From CAYGWX01 sp964353855 [NCBI: uncultured bacterium] (lineage in GTDB: Bacteria; Edwardsbacteria; CAYGWX01): 64,000 nt of DNA. This document shows, one piece after another, positions 1 to 7,238 of this stretch. The notes under the pieces were generated by a model, which worked only from the letters and a program-made list of their open reading frames with translations, ran no database searches and was not told the origin of the DNA. The translations under genes and the position numbers were made by a program. Where the stretch lies: positions 1 through 64,000 of the forward strand of contig CAYGWX010000006.1 in the NCBI GenBank assembly GCA_964353855.1, written 5' to 3'. How positions within the stretch are numbered: position 1 is the stretch's first letter; every line of letters starts with the position of its first letter.

Positions 1-53
1 GTGGCTATTATACCACAACTTTCCTCAGGTCCAGTCCTAACGGGGGCCGAAAC

Positions 54-214
54 GCCCACCCCCCTCTTTAGAGCCGTTCAGCCTGTTTCTCGTAAGTCCT
101 GTAAGGTGGTCCATTTTATGATGAAAAGGCATAACCAGAGGGTCATTCTTATCCTTGAATTCTGTTTCCCCCGCGGGGACTTTGACCTCTACCCCTGCTA
201 AACCCGGAGGAACC
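54..214 (-). repeat. Dispersed 161-bp repeat, copy A
   Basis: Read on the minus strand this block aligns without gaps to 34449..34609 on the plus strand. By hand count 139 of 161 positions match (about 86 percent). Both copies begin GGTTCYTCCGGGTTTAGCA and end AGGGGGGTGGGC. The central 35 bp diverge most, while the flanks are nearly identical. Both lie in gene-free sequence. Mismatches fall at all codon positions and copy B has an in-frame stop, so a coding origin is unlikely. Possible identities are a small non-autonomous mobile element or a structured RNA; neither is established. Confidence 0.8.
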
Positions 215-247
215 AGAAACAAAAAAATAGGCGAGGGATATCCCTCG
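215..247 (-). terminator. Intrinsic terminator after the iscU operon
   Basis: On the minus strand a 6-bp stem (CGAGGG/CCCTCG, loop ATAT; 232..247) is followed by a tract of seven T. It lies about 175 bp downstream of the iscU stop codon and would end the nfu-desulfurase-iscU transcript. Confidence 0.65.
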
Positions 248-421
248 TCTTACTCTAAGGTTTATTCTCCCTCTCTCGGGTCATCCCATAATGATTCCGG
301 GCATTTGAAGCGGCCCGCTTCAAAATTTCGAGAGAGGCAAGATACTCGCTCTTGAGGATTCCCCTGATGTCCATTTTCTCGCCCACCTGGATTCAACGGA
401 CAGAGGTTCGCTACCCAAGGG
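248..421. other. Gene-free stretch with nested inverted repeats
   Basis: There is no credible gene between the terminator and iscU. A 9-bp inverted repeat (270..278 with 329..337) encloses a 10-bp near-palindrome (304..313 with 315..324, one-base spacer). The region lies in the 3' end of the iscU transcript, where it could protect mRNA or be a remnant of a mobile element. Confidence 0.5.
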
Positions 422-829
422 CTACCCCTCGGCCTTCTTCCCCCTCTGCTTTTCTTCGTAATCCTTGAGCGCAGCCTCGATCCCCTCCTGGGCCAGGACC
501 GAGCAGTGCATCTTGACCGCCGGGAGACCGTCCAGGGCCTCGGCCACGGCCTCGTTCGTAATCTTGCGCACTTCGTCCAAGGTCTTCCCCTTGATCATCT
601 CCGTGGCCATCGAGGACGTGGCGATCGCCGCCCCGCATCCGAAGGTCTGGAACTTGGCGTCCGTGACCACCCCGTCTTTGATTTTGAGGAACAGGCGTAG
701 CACGTCCCCGCAGACCGGGTTGCCCACTGTACCGACGGCGTCAGCGTCCGGCATCTCCCCCACATTGTGGGGATTCATGAAATGTTCCATCACCTTGGCG
801 CTGTAAGGCTGCCTTGTGGTGTCTGCCAT
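422..829 (-). CDS. iscU: IscU/NifU-N type iron-sulfur cluster scaffold
   Basis: This 135-residue cytoplasmic scaffold is expected to assemble a [2Fe-2S] cluster for transfer to apoproteins. The three cluster cysteines are present: Cys40 (NPVCGD, with Asp42), Cys65 (FGCG) and Cys109 (KMHC, with Lys106 and His108), matching the IscU active site. Length fits a stand-alone IscU rather than modular NifU; the Nfu module is a separate upstream gene. It is the last gene of a minus-strand operon, 12 bp after the desulfurase homologue. All scaffold residues are intact even though the neighbouring sulfur donor lacks its PLP lysine. Identification is confident. Confidence 0.95.
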   Translation of the reverse strand: MADTTRQPYSAKVMEHFMNPHNVGEMPDADAVGTVGNPVCGDVLRLFLKIKDGVVTDAKFQTFGCGAAIATSSMATEMIKGKTLDEVRKITNEAVAEALDGLPAVKMHCSVLAQEGIEAALKDYEEKQRGKKAEG

Positions 830-841
830 GTCTTGAATTCC

Positions 842-2038
842 TCAGTGTTTCTGTTTCAGGTAATCCGCATACATCGGGCTCATCGCCCAGAGTCGCTCCA
901 CGATCTTGGGCATTACGTTTAAGACATGCTCCACTTCCTCAAGGGTATTATCTTTCCCCATGCTGAAGGTGATCGAGCCCTGGCAGATGTCCGTGGGAAC
1001 TCCCACGGCCTTTAGGACATGCGAGATCACCAGGTCCGTCTCATCTCTCCCCTTGAGGTTAGAGGCACAGGCCGATCCCGAGGCCGCCATCACCCCATGC
1101 TGAGACAGGAAAAGCAGGAGCGATTCCCCTTCCGCAAACTCCACCCAGAAGGAGACATGCCCGGGAAGCCTTTCTCTGGGATGCCCCGTGAAATGTAGGT
1201 GCTCGATGTTTTTCTCTAAGCCTTCCCAAAGCTTCTTCTGCAGGGCTTTGAGGTGCTCGATCCTCTGGCCCACCTCCTCTCTGGAAAGCTCTGATGCCCT
1301 ACCCATTCCAACAATACCAGGCACATTTTCGGTTCCCGAACGATACCCCCTCTCCTGGAATCCCCCCTCCATCAGAGGTTCCAGGGTCAGCTCCTTCCTG
1401 AGGAACAAAGCCCCTACCCCTTTCGGCCCGTAATAGTTGTGCGCTGAGAGGCTTACGGCATCGGCCCCGAGAGTCTGCATATCCACCGGGATATTCCCGC
1501 AGGCTGCGACGCCGTCCACGAACATAAGGGCCCCATGATCCTTGACGACCTTAGCGATCTCCACAATGGGCTGAATCGTCCCGATCTCAGAGTTGGCCAG
1601 CAACACCGAGACCAGCGAAGTATCGCTTCTCAGGGCCTTCCTGACTTCCTCCGGTTCCACCCTTCCGCATGGGTTCACCGGAACCTTGGTCACCTCCCAC
1701 CCCTGCTTTTGGAGGGTAAATGCCGGATTCAGAACCGAGAAATGCTCGATCTCCGAGATGACGAGATGCTTTCCCCTCCCCCCGTAGGCCGCAGCCAGGC
1801 CCTTGAGGGCCAAGTTGTTAGCTTCAGTCCCTCCGGAAGTGAAGAGTATCTCCTCTGGGCTGCAGTTGATCAGGGCCGCTACCTGCCCCCGGGCCTTCTG
1901 AACACCCTCATCGGCCTGGATCCCCATGGCATGGATGTGCGAGGAGGGGTTCCCGTAGTAGTTACCGAAATAGGGAAGCATCGCAGCCATCACCCGAGGG
2001 TCCATGGGCGTCGTGGAGATGTGGTCGAAGAAGATCAC
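842..2038 (-). CDS. Cysteine desulfurase (IscS/NifS) homologue lacking the PLP lysine
   Basis: This is a 398-residue class-V aminotransferase-fold protein aligned over its whole length with IscS/NifS. Conserved features include the SGGTEANN loop, EHFSVL, RSGTENVPG and the sulfur-carrying cysteine loop SGSACAS. The position that normally reads HKxYGPKG reads HNYYGPKG: the Schiff-base lysine is Asn201 (codon AAC, 1436..1438). The residue equivalent to E. coli Gln183 is Ala178, while Asp175 (equivalent to Asp180) is retained. Desulfurase activity is therefore doubtful. The known precedent is Archaeoglobus fulgidus IscS, which carries Asp at this site and supplies a cluster-ligating cysteine. It sits between nfu (15 bp) and iscU (12 bp), suggesting a retained role with the scaffold. 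Confidence 0.9.
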   Translation of the reverse strand: MIFFDHISTTPMDPRVMAAMLPYFGNYYGNPSSHIHAMGIQADEGVQKARGQVAALINCSPEEILFTSGGTEANNLALKGLAAAYGGRGKHLVISEIEHFSVLNPAFTLQKQGWEVTKVPVNPCGRVEPEEVRKALRSDTSLVSVLLANSEIGTIQPIVEIAKVVKDHGALMFVDGVAACGNIPVDMQTLGADAVSLSAHNYYGPKGVGALFLRKELTLEPLMEGGFQERGYRSGTENVPGIVGMGRASELSREEVGQRIEHLKALQKKLWEGLEKNIEHLHFTGHPRERLPGHVSFWVEFAEGESLLLFLSQHGVMAASGSACASNLKGRDETDLVISHVLKAVGVPTDICQGSITFSMGKDNTLEEVEHVLNVMPKIVERLWAMSPMYADYLKQKH

Positions 2039-2053
2039 GGTGGTCTGGTCAAC

Positions 2054-2275
2054 TCAAACGGTTACGACTTCGGTGACTTCGGGAAGCCTTTCCTTGAGGA
2101 GTCGCTCCACTCCCATTTTGAGGGTCATCACCGCCATCGGGCAGCCGTGGCAGGCCCCGGTAAGCTTGACCTCCACGATGCCCCCCTCCTTCACGTCCAC
2201 GAGCTGGATGTCCCCGCCATCCGCATTCATGGACGGACGGATCTCATCCAACACGGCCTGCACTTGCTCCCGCAT
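2054..2275 (-). CDS. nfu: NFU-domain iron-sulfur carrier
   Basis: This small protein of about 73 residues matches the NifU C-terminal (Nfu) domain, with the CxxC motif in GACHGCPMA that binds a bridging [4Fe-4S] cluster in homodimers. The ATG at 2275 is chosen because GGGAGG precedes it at the right distance and homology begins there (MREQVQAVLDEIRPSMNADG). An upstream in-frame extension to 2347 would lack family similarity. It is the first gene of the nfu-desulfurase-iscU operon and would deliver clusters to client proteins. Confidence 0.9.
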   Translation of the reverse strand: MREQVQAVLDEIRPSMNADGGDIQLVDVKEGGIVEVKLTGACHGCPMAVMTLKMGVERLLKERLPEVTEVVTV

Positions 2276-2350
2276 GAAAAACCTCCCTGGTTTTTTTAAA
2301 TTTAGCACTCTTTGATAGCGCGTCGAGGGGCTTGGTACAAACGTCACTTA

Positions 2351-2379
2351 TATTCTAACCTAAATGATGAGGAAAGTCA
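2351..2379 (-). promoter_or_regulatory. Predicted promoter of the nfu-iscU operon
   Basis: The minus strand shows TTGACT, a 17-bp spacer and TAGAAT, placing the start of transcription about 70 nt upstream of the nfu ATG. No IscR-type operator was recognised. Confidence 0.6.
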
Positions 2380-2388
2380 AGAGAACCG

Positions 2389-2754
2389 CTATCCCTCCAG
2401 AGCCTGCAAATCCCGCTCCGAGAGCCCGAAGTAATGGCCGATCTCATGCCTCAGAGTGAGCCGGACCTGGTGTTTGACCTCCTCAGGGGTTTCCGCCACC
2501 CTCTCGATGTTCTGCTGGTACAGCTCAATTCGCTCAGGAAAGGAGGGCAGCTCGAAGGAGGGCTGCCGCCGGGTTCTGGGGACCCCGATGAAGATCCCCA
2601 GGAGCTGGCTGCGGGAGAGGCCAAGTTCCCGGGCCAGGCTCTCGGTTGGAAGGTTGCGGACTGCGATCTCCACATTTCGGAGGTAGCGTTTGAAGCCTGC
2701 GGGCATCTCCTCCAGGGCTTGCTCCACGAGATCGTCGAATTGATTGCGTTCCAT
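2389..2754 (-). CDS. Small zincin-like metallopeptidase
   Basis: The 121-residue protein ends with RHEIGHYFGLSE, an HExxH zinc site (His103, Glu104, His107), as in the Zincin_1/MPN-domain family of small bacterial metallopeptidases. There is no signal peptide, so it is probably cytoplasmic. The substrate of this family is unknown. A strong 11-bp stem lies just upstream of its ATG, so it may be separately expressed or translationally limited. Family membership is clear from the motif and length; function is not. Confidence 0.8.
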   Translation of the reverse strand: MERNQFDDLVEQALEEMPAGFKRYLRNVEIAVRNLPTESLARELGLSRSQLLGIFIGVPRTRRQPSFELPSFPERIELYQQNIERVAETPEEVKHQVRLTLRHEIGHYFGLSERDLQALEG

Positions 2755-2762
2755 GGGAGAGA

Positions 2763-2796
2763 AGCCCCGTCTTGACGTTTAACCTAAGACGGGGCT
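2763..2796 (-). terminator. Strong hairpin between cytochrome c and zincin genes
   Basis: A perfect 11-bp stem (AGCCCCGTCTT with AAGACGGGGCT, 12-nt loop) lies after the cytochrome stop and ends about 9 nt before the zincin ATG. It lacks a good T tract. It may terminate, protect the upstream mRNA or mask the zincin ribosome-binding site. Confidence 0.5.
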
Positions 2797-2823
2797 CGGA
2801 AAGATTTATAAGATGAGCGTGCG

Positions 2824-3228
2824 TCAGTTCTGGGGTCTGGCGAAATGGCGCACGTAGAAAAGGACATTGGCGATGTCTTCGTCCTTCAGGGCTGCGCTCC
2901 AAGGCGGCATGCCCCCTTTACCGTTCTTGATGATCCCTTTGAGCTGATCGTCCGTGAGGCCGCTCATGACATTGAAATCCGTGAAGTTCCGGGGCGGCGG
3001 GTTCAGGGCCTTTCCTGCCAGCCCGTCCCCTTTGCCCCCGGTGCCGTGGCAGGTGACGCAGTGGGTCTCGAAGACCTTCTTCCCGGCCTCGGCGTCCGGG
3101 GTCTTGGCCGCTGTCGTCCCCCCGGTCGCGGGCGGAGTCTGGGTGCCCCCGCCCTGGGGTTTGCCTCCGCAGCCGAAGGCTAATAGGGCGAGAGCGAAGA
3201 CCGCCACCAGGCATACCGTGCTTTTCAC
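2824..3228 (-). CDS. Lipoprotein class-I cytochrome c
   Basis: This is a 134-residue monohaem cytochrome c. A signal sequence ends in LLAFGC with the lipid-modified Cys20, then comes a Gly/Pro/Thr-rich linker, the haem site CVTCH (Cys57, Cys60, His61) and the likely axial Met107 in GGMPPW. It should be anchored on the periplasmic face of a membrane and carry electrons. The GTG start at 3228 is chosen because it opens directly into the signal peptide and is preceded by GAGG; the longer frame to 3357 would bury the signal peptide. The partner oxidoreductase is not in the window. Confidence 0.85.
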   Translation of the reverse strand: MKSTVCLVAVFALALLAFGCGGKPQGGGTQTPPATGGTTAAKTPDAEAGKKVFETHCVTCHGTGGKGDGLAGKALNPPPRNFTDFNVMSGLTDDQLKGIIKNGKGGMPPWSAALKDEDIANVLFYVRHFARPQN

Positions 3229-3390
3229 AGGAAAACCTCTATTTTCAATGGTTTGCAAAGACCGTGGAAGATTGTAAGCTAAGGCCTGGTCATTGGGTTG
3301 ATTTGGTTTCCGATCGTAGATCCAAAATATAAAATCGTGGGAGAGGAGGAACCGCACTCAGGATCGGGAGCGCTGAGATTTTTAACTTCC

Positions 3391-3465
3391 TGGAGGCGGC
3401 AAGCGGATTCGAACCGCTGAATAAGGGTTTTGCAGACCCTCGCCTTACCCCTTGGCTATGCCGCC
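3391..3465 (-). tRNA. tRNA-Cys (GCA)
   Basis: On the minus strand a complete cloverleaf is visible: acceptor GGCGGCA/TGCCGCC, anticodon loop CTGCAAA with anticodon GCA, T arm GGTTCGAATCC, and an encoded 3' CCA. It lies just downstream of tRNA-Gly and is probably co-transcribed with it. Confidence 0.95.
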
Positions 3466-3508
3466 CAGATGGCTAACCGCTGATCGCAATTTCAAACTGC
3501 AGTTTTCA

Positions 3509-3584
3509 TGGAGCGGGCGATGGGATTCGAACCCACGACTTCCACCTTGGCAAGGTGGCATTCTAGCCGCTGAATTACGCCCGC
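3509..3584 (-). tRNA. tRNA-Gly (GCC)
   Basis: The minus strand shows acceptor GCGGGCG/CGCCCGC, anticodon stem CCACC/GGTGG with loop TTGCCAA (anticodon GCC), T arm GGGTTCGAATCCC, and an encoded CCA end. It is first in a two-tRNA unit with tRNA-Cys 43 bp downstream. Confidence 0.95.
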
Positions 3585-3619
3585 CGGCTTATCCTTAACC
3601 CGTTTCTGAGCCTTTAATA

Positions 3620-3649
3620 ATGTTACCCTAACTCCCGAGGGCGTGTCAA
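3620..3649 (-). promoter_or_regulatory. Predicted promoter of the tRNA-Gly/tRNA-Cys unit
   Basis: The minus strand has TTGACA, an 18-bp spacer and TAACAT. The predicted start is about 30 nt before the tRNA-Gly 5' end. From here to 3853 I see no gene, only a short A/T-rich tract near 3810..3836 before the glgA end. Confidence 0.65.
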
Positions 3650-3853
3650 GAGGTGGTCCATGATAAATCTGAGGCCGGAGCAGAGCCACCTGACTCTAAG
3701 GCAGAACCGCCTGACCCTGGAGCAAGATCCAAAAGGGGGCTATTAATGGCAAATAGAATAAAATCATGGGGTTATAGCTAATACTGTCGGAGTTTTCATC
3801 TCAGACAGCAGTGAAAAAAACAACACCTTTTTTAACTTGCCCTCGGTCTGAGC

Positions 3854-5284
3854 CTATGCATTTCGTCTGTTCCCTTTTGATATGTTTTCAAACACCTCCG
3901 CGTATCTCCTCGCCGCCGCCTCCCAGGAGAAATCGCAGCCCGTGGCCCGCTGCACGAGCCGGGCCCAGCGCTCCCTCTGGTGGAAGGCCGCGACGGCCCG
4001 CGACAGGGCCTCCAAAAGGGCTTTCGCCTCATAGTTTTGGAAGCTGAACCCGTTCCCTTCAGGACTCTTATCCGCATCCTGAATGGAGTCCGCCAATCCC
4101 CCCGTCTCCCTCACCACCGGGACCGTCCCATATTTCAGGGCGATCATCTGGCCCAGTCCGCAGGGCTCATAGCGCGAGGGCATTAGGAACAGGTCGCTCC
4201 CGGCATAGATTTTATGGGCCAGGGTATTGTCGAACCCTAAGGTCAGACTTACCTGTCCGGGATGTTCCTTTTTCAACTGCGCCAGCAGGTTCTGGTATTT
4301 CTGATCACCGGTTCCGAGGATGGCAAGCTGTACGCCCAGAGAGAGCATCGCATCTGCCGCTTGGGCCACCAGGTCGAAGCCCTTCTGATCGGCCAGGCGG
4401 GAGATCATCCCCACCAGCGGAACCCGTTCCTCGCCGGATAGTCCCTTTTCCCCTTGCAGGGCCCGCTTCGCCTCCGCCTTTCCCTGAAGGCTCCGGGGTC
4501 CGTATCGGAGGGGAAGAAAGACATCGCTCTCCGGGTTCCACTCGCTGTAGTCTATTCCGTTCAGGATTCCGAAAAGGTTTCCTTTGCGATGCTGGAGGAT
4601 CCCCTCCAGGCCGCATCCGAACTCCCGGGTTTGGATCTCCTGGGCGTATCGCGGGCTAACCGTGGTCAGGACGTCGGAGTAAACGAGCCCGGCCTTCAGG
4701 TAGTTCATGTCGCCATAATATTCCAGGCCCTCCGGGGTGAAGGCCTGCTCGGGAAGGCCGGTGAGCGGGAAGGCCGTTGTCGGAAAACGGCCCTGGTAGG
4801 CCAGGTTATGGATGGTGAAGGCGGTCTTCGTGCGTCCGAAGAAGGCGTCCCGTCCGTAGAGCGTACGGAGATAGGCGGGGATGAGCCCGCTCTGCCAGTC
4901 GTGGCCGTGGAGGACTTCCGGAGCGAATCCTAACTGTTTGAGAAGGGCGAGCGCGGAGCGTGAGAAGAACGCGAACCGCTCGGCATTGTCGGAGTAATCC
5001 CCGGCCGCCGTCCCGTAAAGCCCCTCCCGGTCGTAATACAGGTTGTTCTCGATGAAATAGGTCCGAACCCCTTGGATCGCCTCGCTGGCCCAGGTCTTCC
5101 CTTCTCCGGCCTGCCGCTGCTCGATCCGGAATTTGCCCTTGTCGGTCATTCCGTAAAGCGGCGTGATCACGACGACCTCGTGCCCCAAGGACCCCAGGGC
5201 CTTGGGCAGGGCACCGCATACATCGGCCAGCCCTCCGGTCTTGGAAAACGGCACGACTTCTGAGGAAACCAAAGCAATCTTCAT
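3854..5284 (-). CDS. glgA: Glycogen synthase (ADP-glucose, GT5)
   Basis: The 476-residue enzyme extends alpha-1,4-glucan chains from ADP-glucose in the cytoplasm. The N-terminal KTGGLADV loop (about residues 15-22) that binds the nucleotide sugar is present, as are the GHDWQSGL segment, the C-terminal EPCGLGQ acceptor/donor loop and the following GGLADS motif. Length is normal for bacterial GlgA. It begins 3 bp after galT, so the two are co-transcribed and probably act together in sugar-nucleotide and storage-glucan metabolism. Identification is confident. Confidence 0.95.
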   Translation of the reverse strand: MKIALVSSEVVPFSKTGGLADVCGALPKALGSLGHEVVVITPLYGMTDKGKFRIEQRQAGEGKTWASEAIQGVRTYFIENNLYYDREGLYGTAAGDYSDNAERFAFFSRSALALLKQLGFAPEVLHGHDWQSGLIPAYLRTLYGRDAFFGRTKTAFTIHNLAYQGRFPTTAFPLTGLPEQAFTPEGLEYYGDMNYLKAGLVYSDVLTTVSPRYAQEIQTREFGCGLEGILQHRKGNLFGILNGIDYSEWNPESDVFLPLRYGPRSLQGKAEAKRALQGEKGLSGEERVPLVGMISRLADQKGFDLVAQAADAMLSLGVQLAILGTGDQKYQNLLAQLKKEHPGQVSLTLGFDNTLAHKIYAGSDLFLMPSRYEPCGLGQMIALKYGTVPVVRETGGLADSIQDADKSPEGNGFSFQNYEAKALLEALSRAVAAFHQRERWARLVQRATGCDFSWEAAARRYAEVFENISKGNRRNA

Positions 5285-5287
5285 CGA

Positions 5288-6289
5288 TTAATCGACCTCG
5301 ACATCTCTCAGAAAGGCCGCCGCCTCCTCCGGGGGCGTGGGGTTGATGTAGAAGCCCGAGCCGCGCTCAAAGCCTGCGACGTGGGTCAGGCGCGGCATGA
5401 TCTCCAAGTGCCAGTGGAAGAATTCCAGTTCCGGTGTGGCCAGTGGTCCGGTATGGAAAACGATATTATAAGGCGGCCGCGCCAGAGCGACGTTGATCCG
5501 GCGAAGGGTCTCGTGCAGGATCTCGGCCAGGAGCTCGATCCCTTCGGTCCGCACTTTTTCGTATGCCGTGCGGTGTTTCTTGGGCAGGATCCAAGTCTCG
5601 AACGGGAAGCGGGCCGCGTAGGGCTCTATGGCGATGAACCCGTCGTTGTCACCGACCAGTCGCCGCGTGTCTCCGAGCTCCTGGCGGATGATGTCGCAAA
5701 AGATGCAGCGTTCCTTGTATTCGAAGTAGCTCTTTGAGCCGTGCATCTCCTCCCGAACCAGGTTGGGCACGATCGGTGTAGCGATTAGCTGGGTATGGGT
5801 ATGATCCAGGGAGGCACCGGCCCGCTTGCCATGGTTCTTGAAGACCAGGACGTACTGAATCCGGGGATCCTTGCGCAGGTCGTCGATGCGCTCACAGCAG
5901 GCGGACAGGACCTCCGCCACCTGTTTCACCTCCAAGTCCGCCAAGGTCTTGGTATGGTCCGGGGTTTCGATCACCACTTCGTGCGCCCCGACTCCGGTCA
6001 TCTTGTCATAGATTCCTTCCCCCGTTCGGGTTAGATCGCCCTCGATCCTCAGGGCGGGGAACTTGTTGGATACGACGCGCACCCTCCAGCCCGGGGTGTT
6101 CGGTTCCGTCCCGGTCTCGCGGTAAGCCAGGATCTCGGGCGGAGTCGTATTTTCATGTCCGGGGCAAAAGGGACAGATGCCCCCGACATGGGGCTCTTCC
6201 TCTTTCCCGAAGTCCGAGGGTCGTTTCCCCCGCTCCGTGGCGATGATCACCCACCTTCCGATCACTGGGTCTTTTCTCAGTTCGGGCAT
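5288..6289 (-). CDS. galT: Galactose-1-phosphate uridylyltransferase
   Basis: This 333-residue HIT-superfamily enzyme transfers UMP between UDP-glucose and galactose-1-phosphate. The catalytic His-x-His-x-Gln motif is seen as DHTHTQLIATP, with a C-terminal metal-site stretch FFHWHLEIMPR. CPFCPGHE and CIFCDI are candidate zinc-binding cysteine pairs. It precedes glgA by 3 bp, which supports a carbohydrate role. A few family members act on other nucleoside-diphosphate sugars, so specificity is inferred. Confidence 0.9.
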   Translation of the reverse strand: MPELRKDPVIGRWVIIATERGKRPSDFGKEEEPHVGGICPFCPGHENTTPPEILAYRETGTEPNTPGWRVRVVSNKFPALRIEGDLTRTGEGIYDKMTGVGAHEVVIETPDHTKTLADLEVKQVAEVLSACCERIDDLRKDPRIQYVLVFKNHGKRAGASLDHTHTQLIATPIVPNLVREEMHGSKSYFEYKERCIFCDIIRQELGDTRRLVGDNDGFIAIEPYAARFPFETWILPKKHRTAYEKVRTEGIELLAEILHETLRRINVALARPPYNIVFHTGPLATPELEFFHWHLEIMPRLTHVAGFERGSGFYINPTPPEEAAAFLRDVEVD

Positions 6290-6356
6290 TCAGTTCTCCG
6301 TGTTATTCGTTTCTCCTGAAACCGAAAAGATTCGTTCGAGGACGTCTGAGGCAAGA

Positions 6357-7184
6357 TTATCTCATCAAAACTAACTTCTTGGTTTCGGTCCCCTCCGGCG
6401 TCTGCAGTTGATAGTAATAAACCCCGCTGGACGCCTCAACTCCCTCCCACCGAACGACATGCTTTCCGGCTTTCAGATCTTGGTCCACCAGCTTGGACAT
6501 TTCCTGGCCGAGCTGGTTGTATATCTTCAGGACCGCATGACCCGCTTGGTTGAGGTTAAACTCGATGATCGCCGAGGAGTTAAAGGGGTTGGGGTAGCTT
6601 TGCTCCAATTGGATCCCCGGGGTATTCGGGCGGGGTGCCGCCAGCCCATCCGCCACACCGGTGATTCCCAGGGAATACACCAAGAGCACGGAAGGATAGG
6701 GATAGGGCGAGGAGGTGTTCGCCCGGTCCAGGGCGAGTTTCAGGGTGCTGCTTCCCATCGTCGTCCCGACCCATCGCACCGTATAGGAGTACCCGGACTG
6801 GGACCAGGCTCTGACCACGGTCCCGGCGAGCATATCGATGATCCGGACGCTGTAGTTCGGGTACCCGTATTCCGACAGGAGGACCTCCGGATGTCCGTTG
6901 CCGTCCACATCGTTGAGGTAGTACGTATAGAGAAAGGTATAGGTCCCGCAGACCAAGGGAAAGCTGTAGAGTTGCGAGAAGCTTTCCGAATGGTAAATCC
7001 GGCAGCGCTGGGCGACGCTGTCCAGAACATAGAAATAATGCGCCCGGTTGGTGCTGTAGTTGAGGAGCGGCCCCTTATACCCGTACGTGCTCGGCGAGGT
7101 CCAAAGGGAATCGATGGTCGCGAATGCCGGGGGGCTCAAAACAATCGTTGCCAGAGCCAAAAATCCTAACAAACGGATTTTCAT
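6357..7184 (-). CDS. Secreted protein with type-IX-like C-terminal sorting domain
   Basis: The 275-residue protein starts with a signal peptide (KIRLLGFLALATIVLSPPAFA). It has a middle region rich in Tyr/Ser with FG-GAP-like DVDGNGHPEVLLSE, then a C-terminal FlgD-like/Por-sorting domain: SYPNPFNSSAIIEF, KIYNQLGQEM, WEGVEASSGVYYYQL, ending KKLVLMR. The ATG at 7184 is chosen because AAGGAGG precedes it and it opens the signal peptide. It lies next to another sorting-domain protein. The role is likely cell-surface or extracellular; no enzyme motif is seen. Confidence 0.8.
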   Translation of the reverse strand: MKIRLLGFLALATIVLSPPAFATIDSLWTSPSTYGYKGPLLNYSTNRAHYFYVLDSVAQRCRIYHSESFSQLYSFPLVCGTYTFLYTYYLNDVDGNGHPEVLLSEYGYPNYSVRIIDMLAGTVVRAWSQSGYSYTVRWVGTTMGSSTLKLALDRANTSSPYPYPSVLLVYSLGITGVADGLAAPRPNTPGIQLEQSYPNPFNSSAIIEFNLNQAGHAVLKIYNQLGQEMSKLVDQDLKAGKHVVRWEGVEASSGVYYYQLQTPEGTETKKLVLMR

Positions 7185-7238
7185 TTTTTCCTCCTTGATT
7201 TCAAAGTTGCCCCTCTGTTTCACGAGCAACCCGATTCT

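Noticed and set aside
1-201. Open frame on the plus strand at the window start and the partly overlapping minus-strand frame (37..222)
   Set aside because: Both lie in the 161-bp repeat; the second copy has a stop in the corresponding frame and changes are not biased to third codon positions.
3492-3689. 65-codon open frame on the minus strand
   Set aside because: It runs through the tRNA-Gly gene and has no ribosome site or homology.
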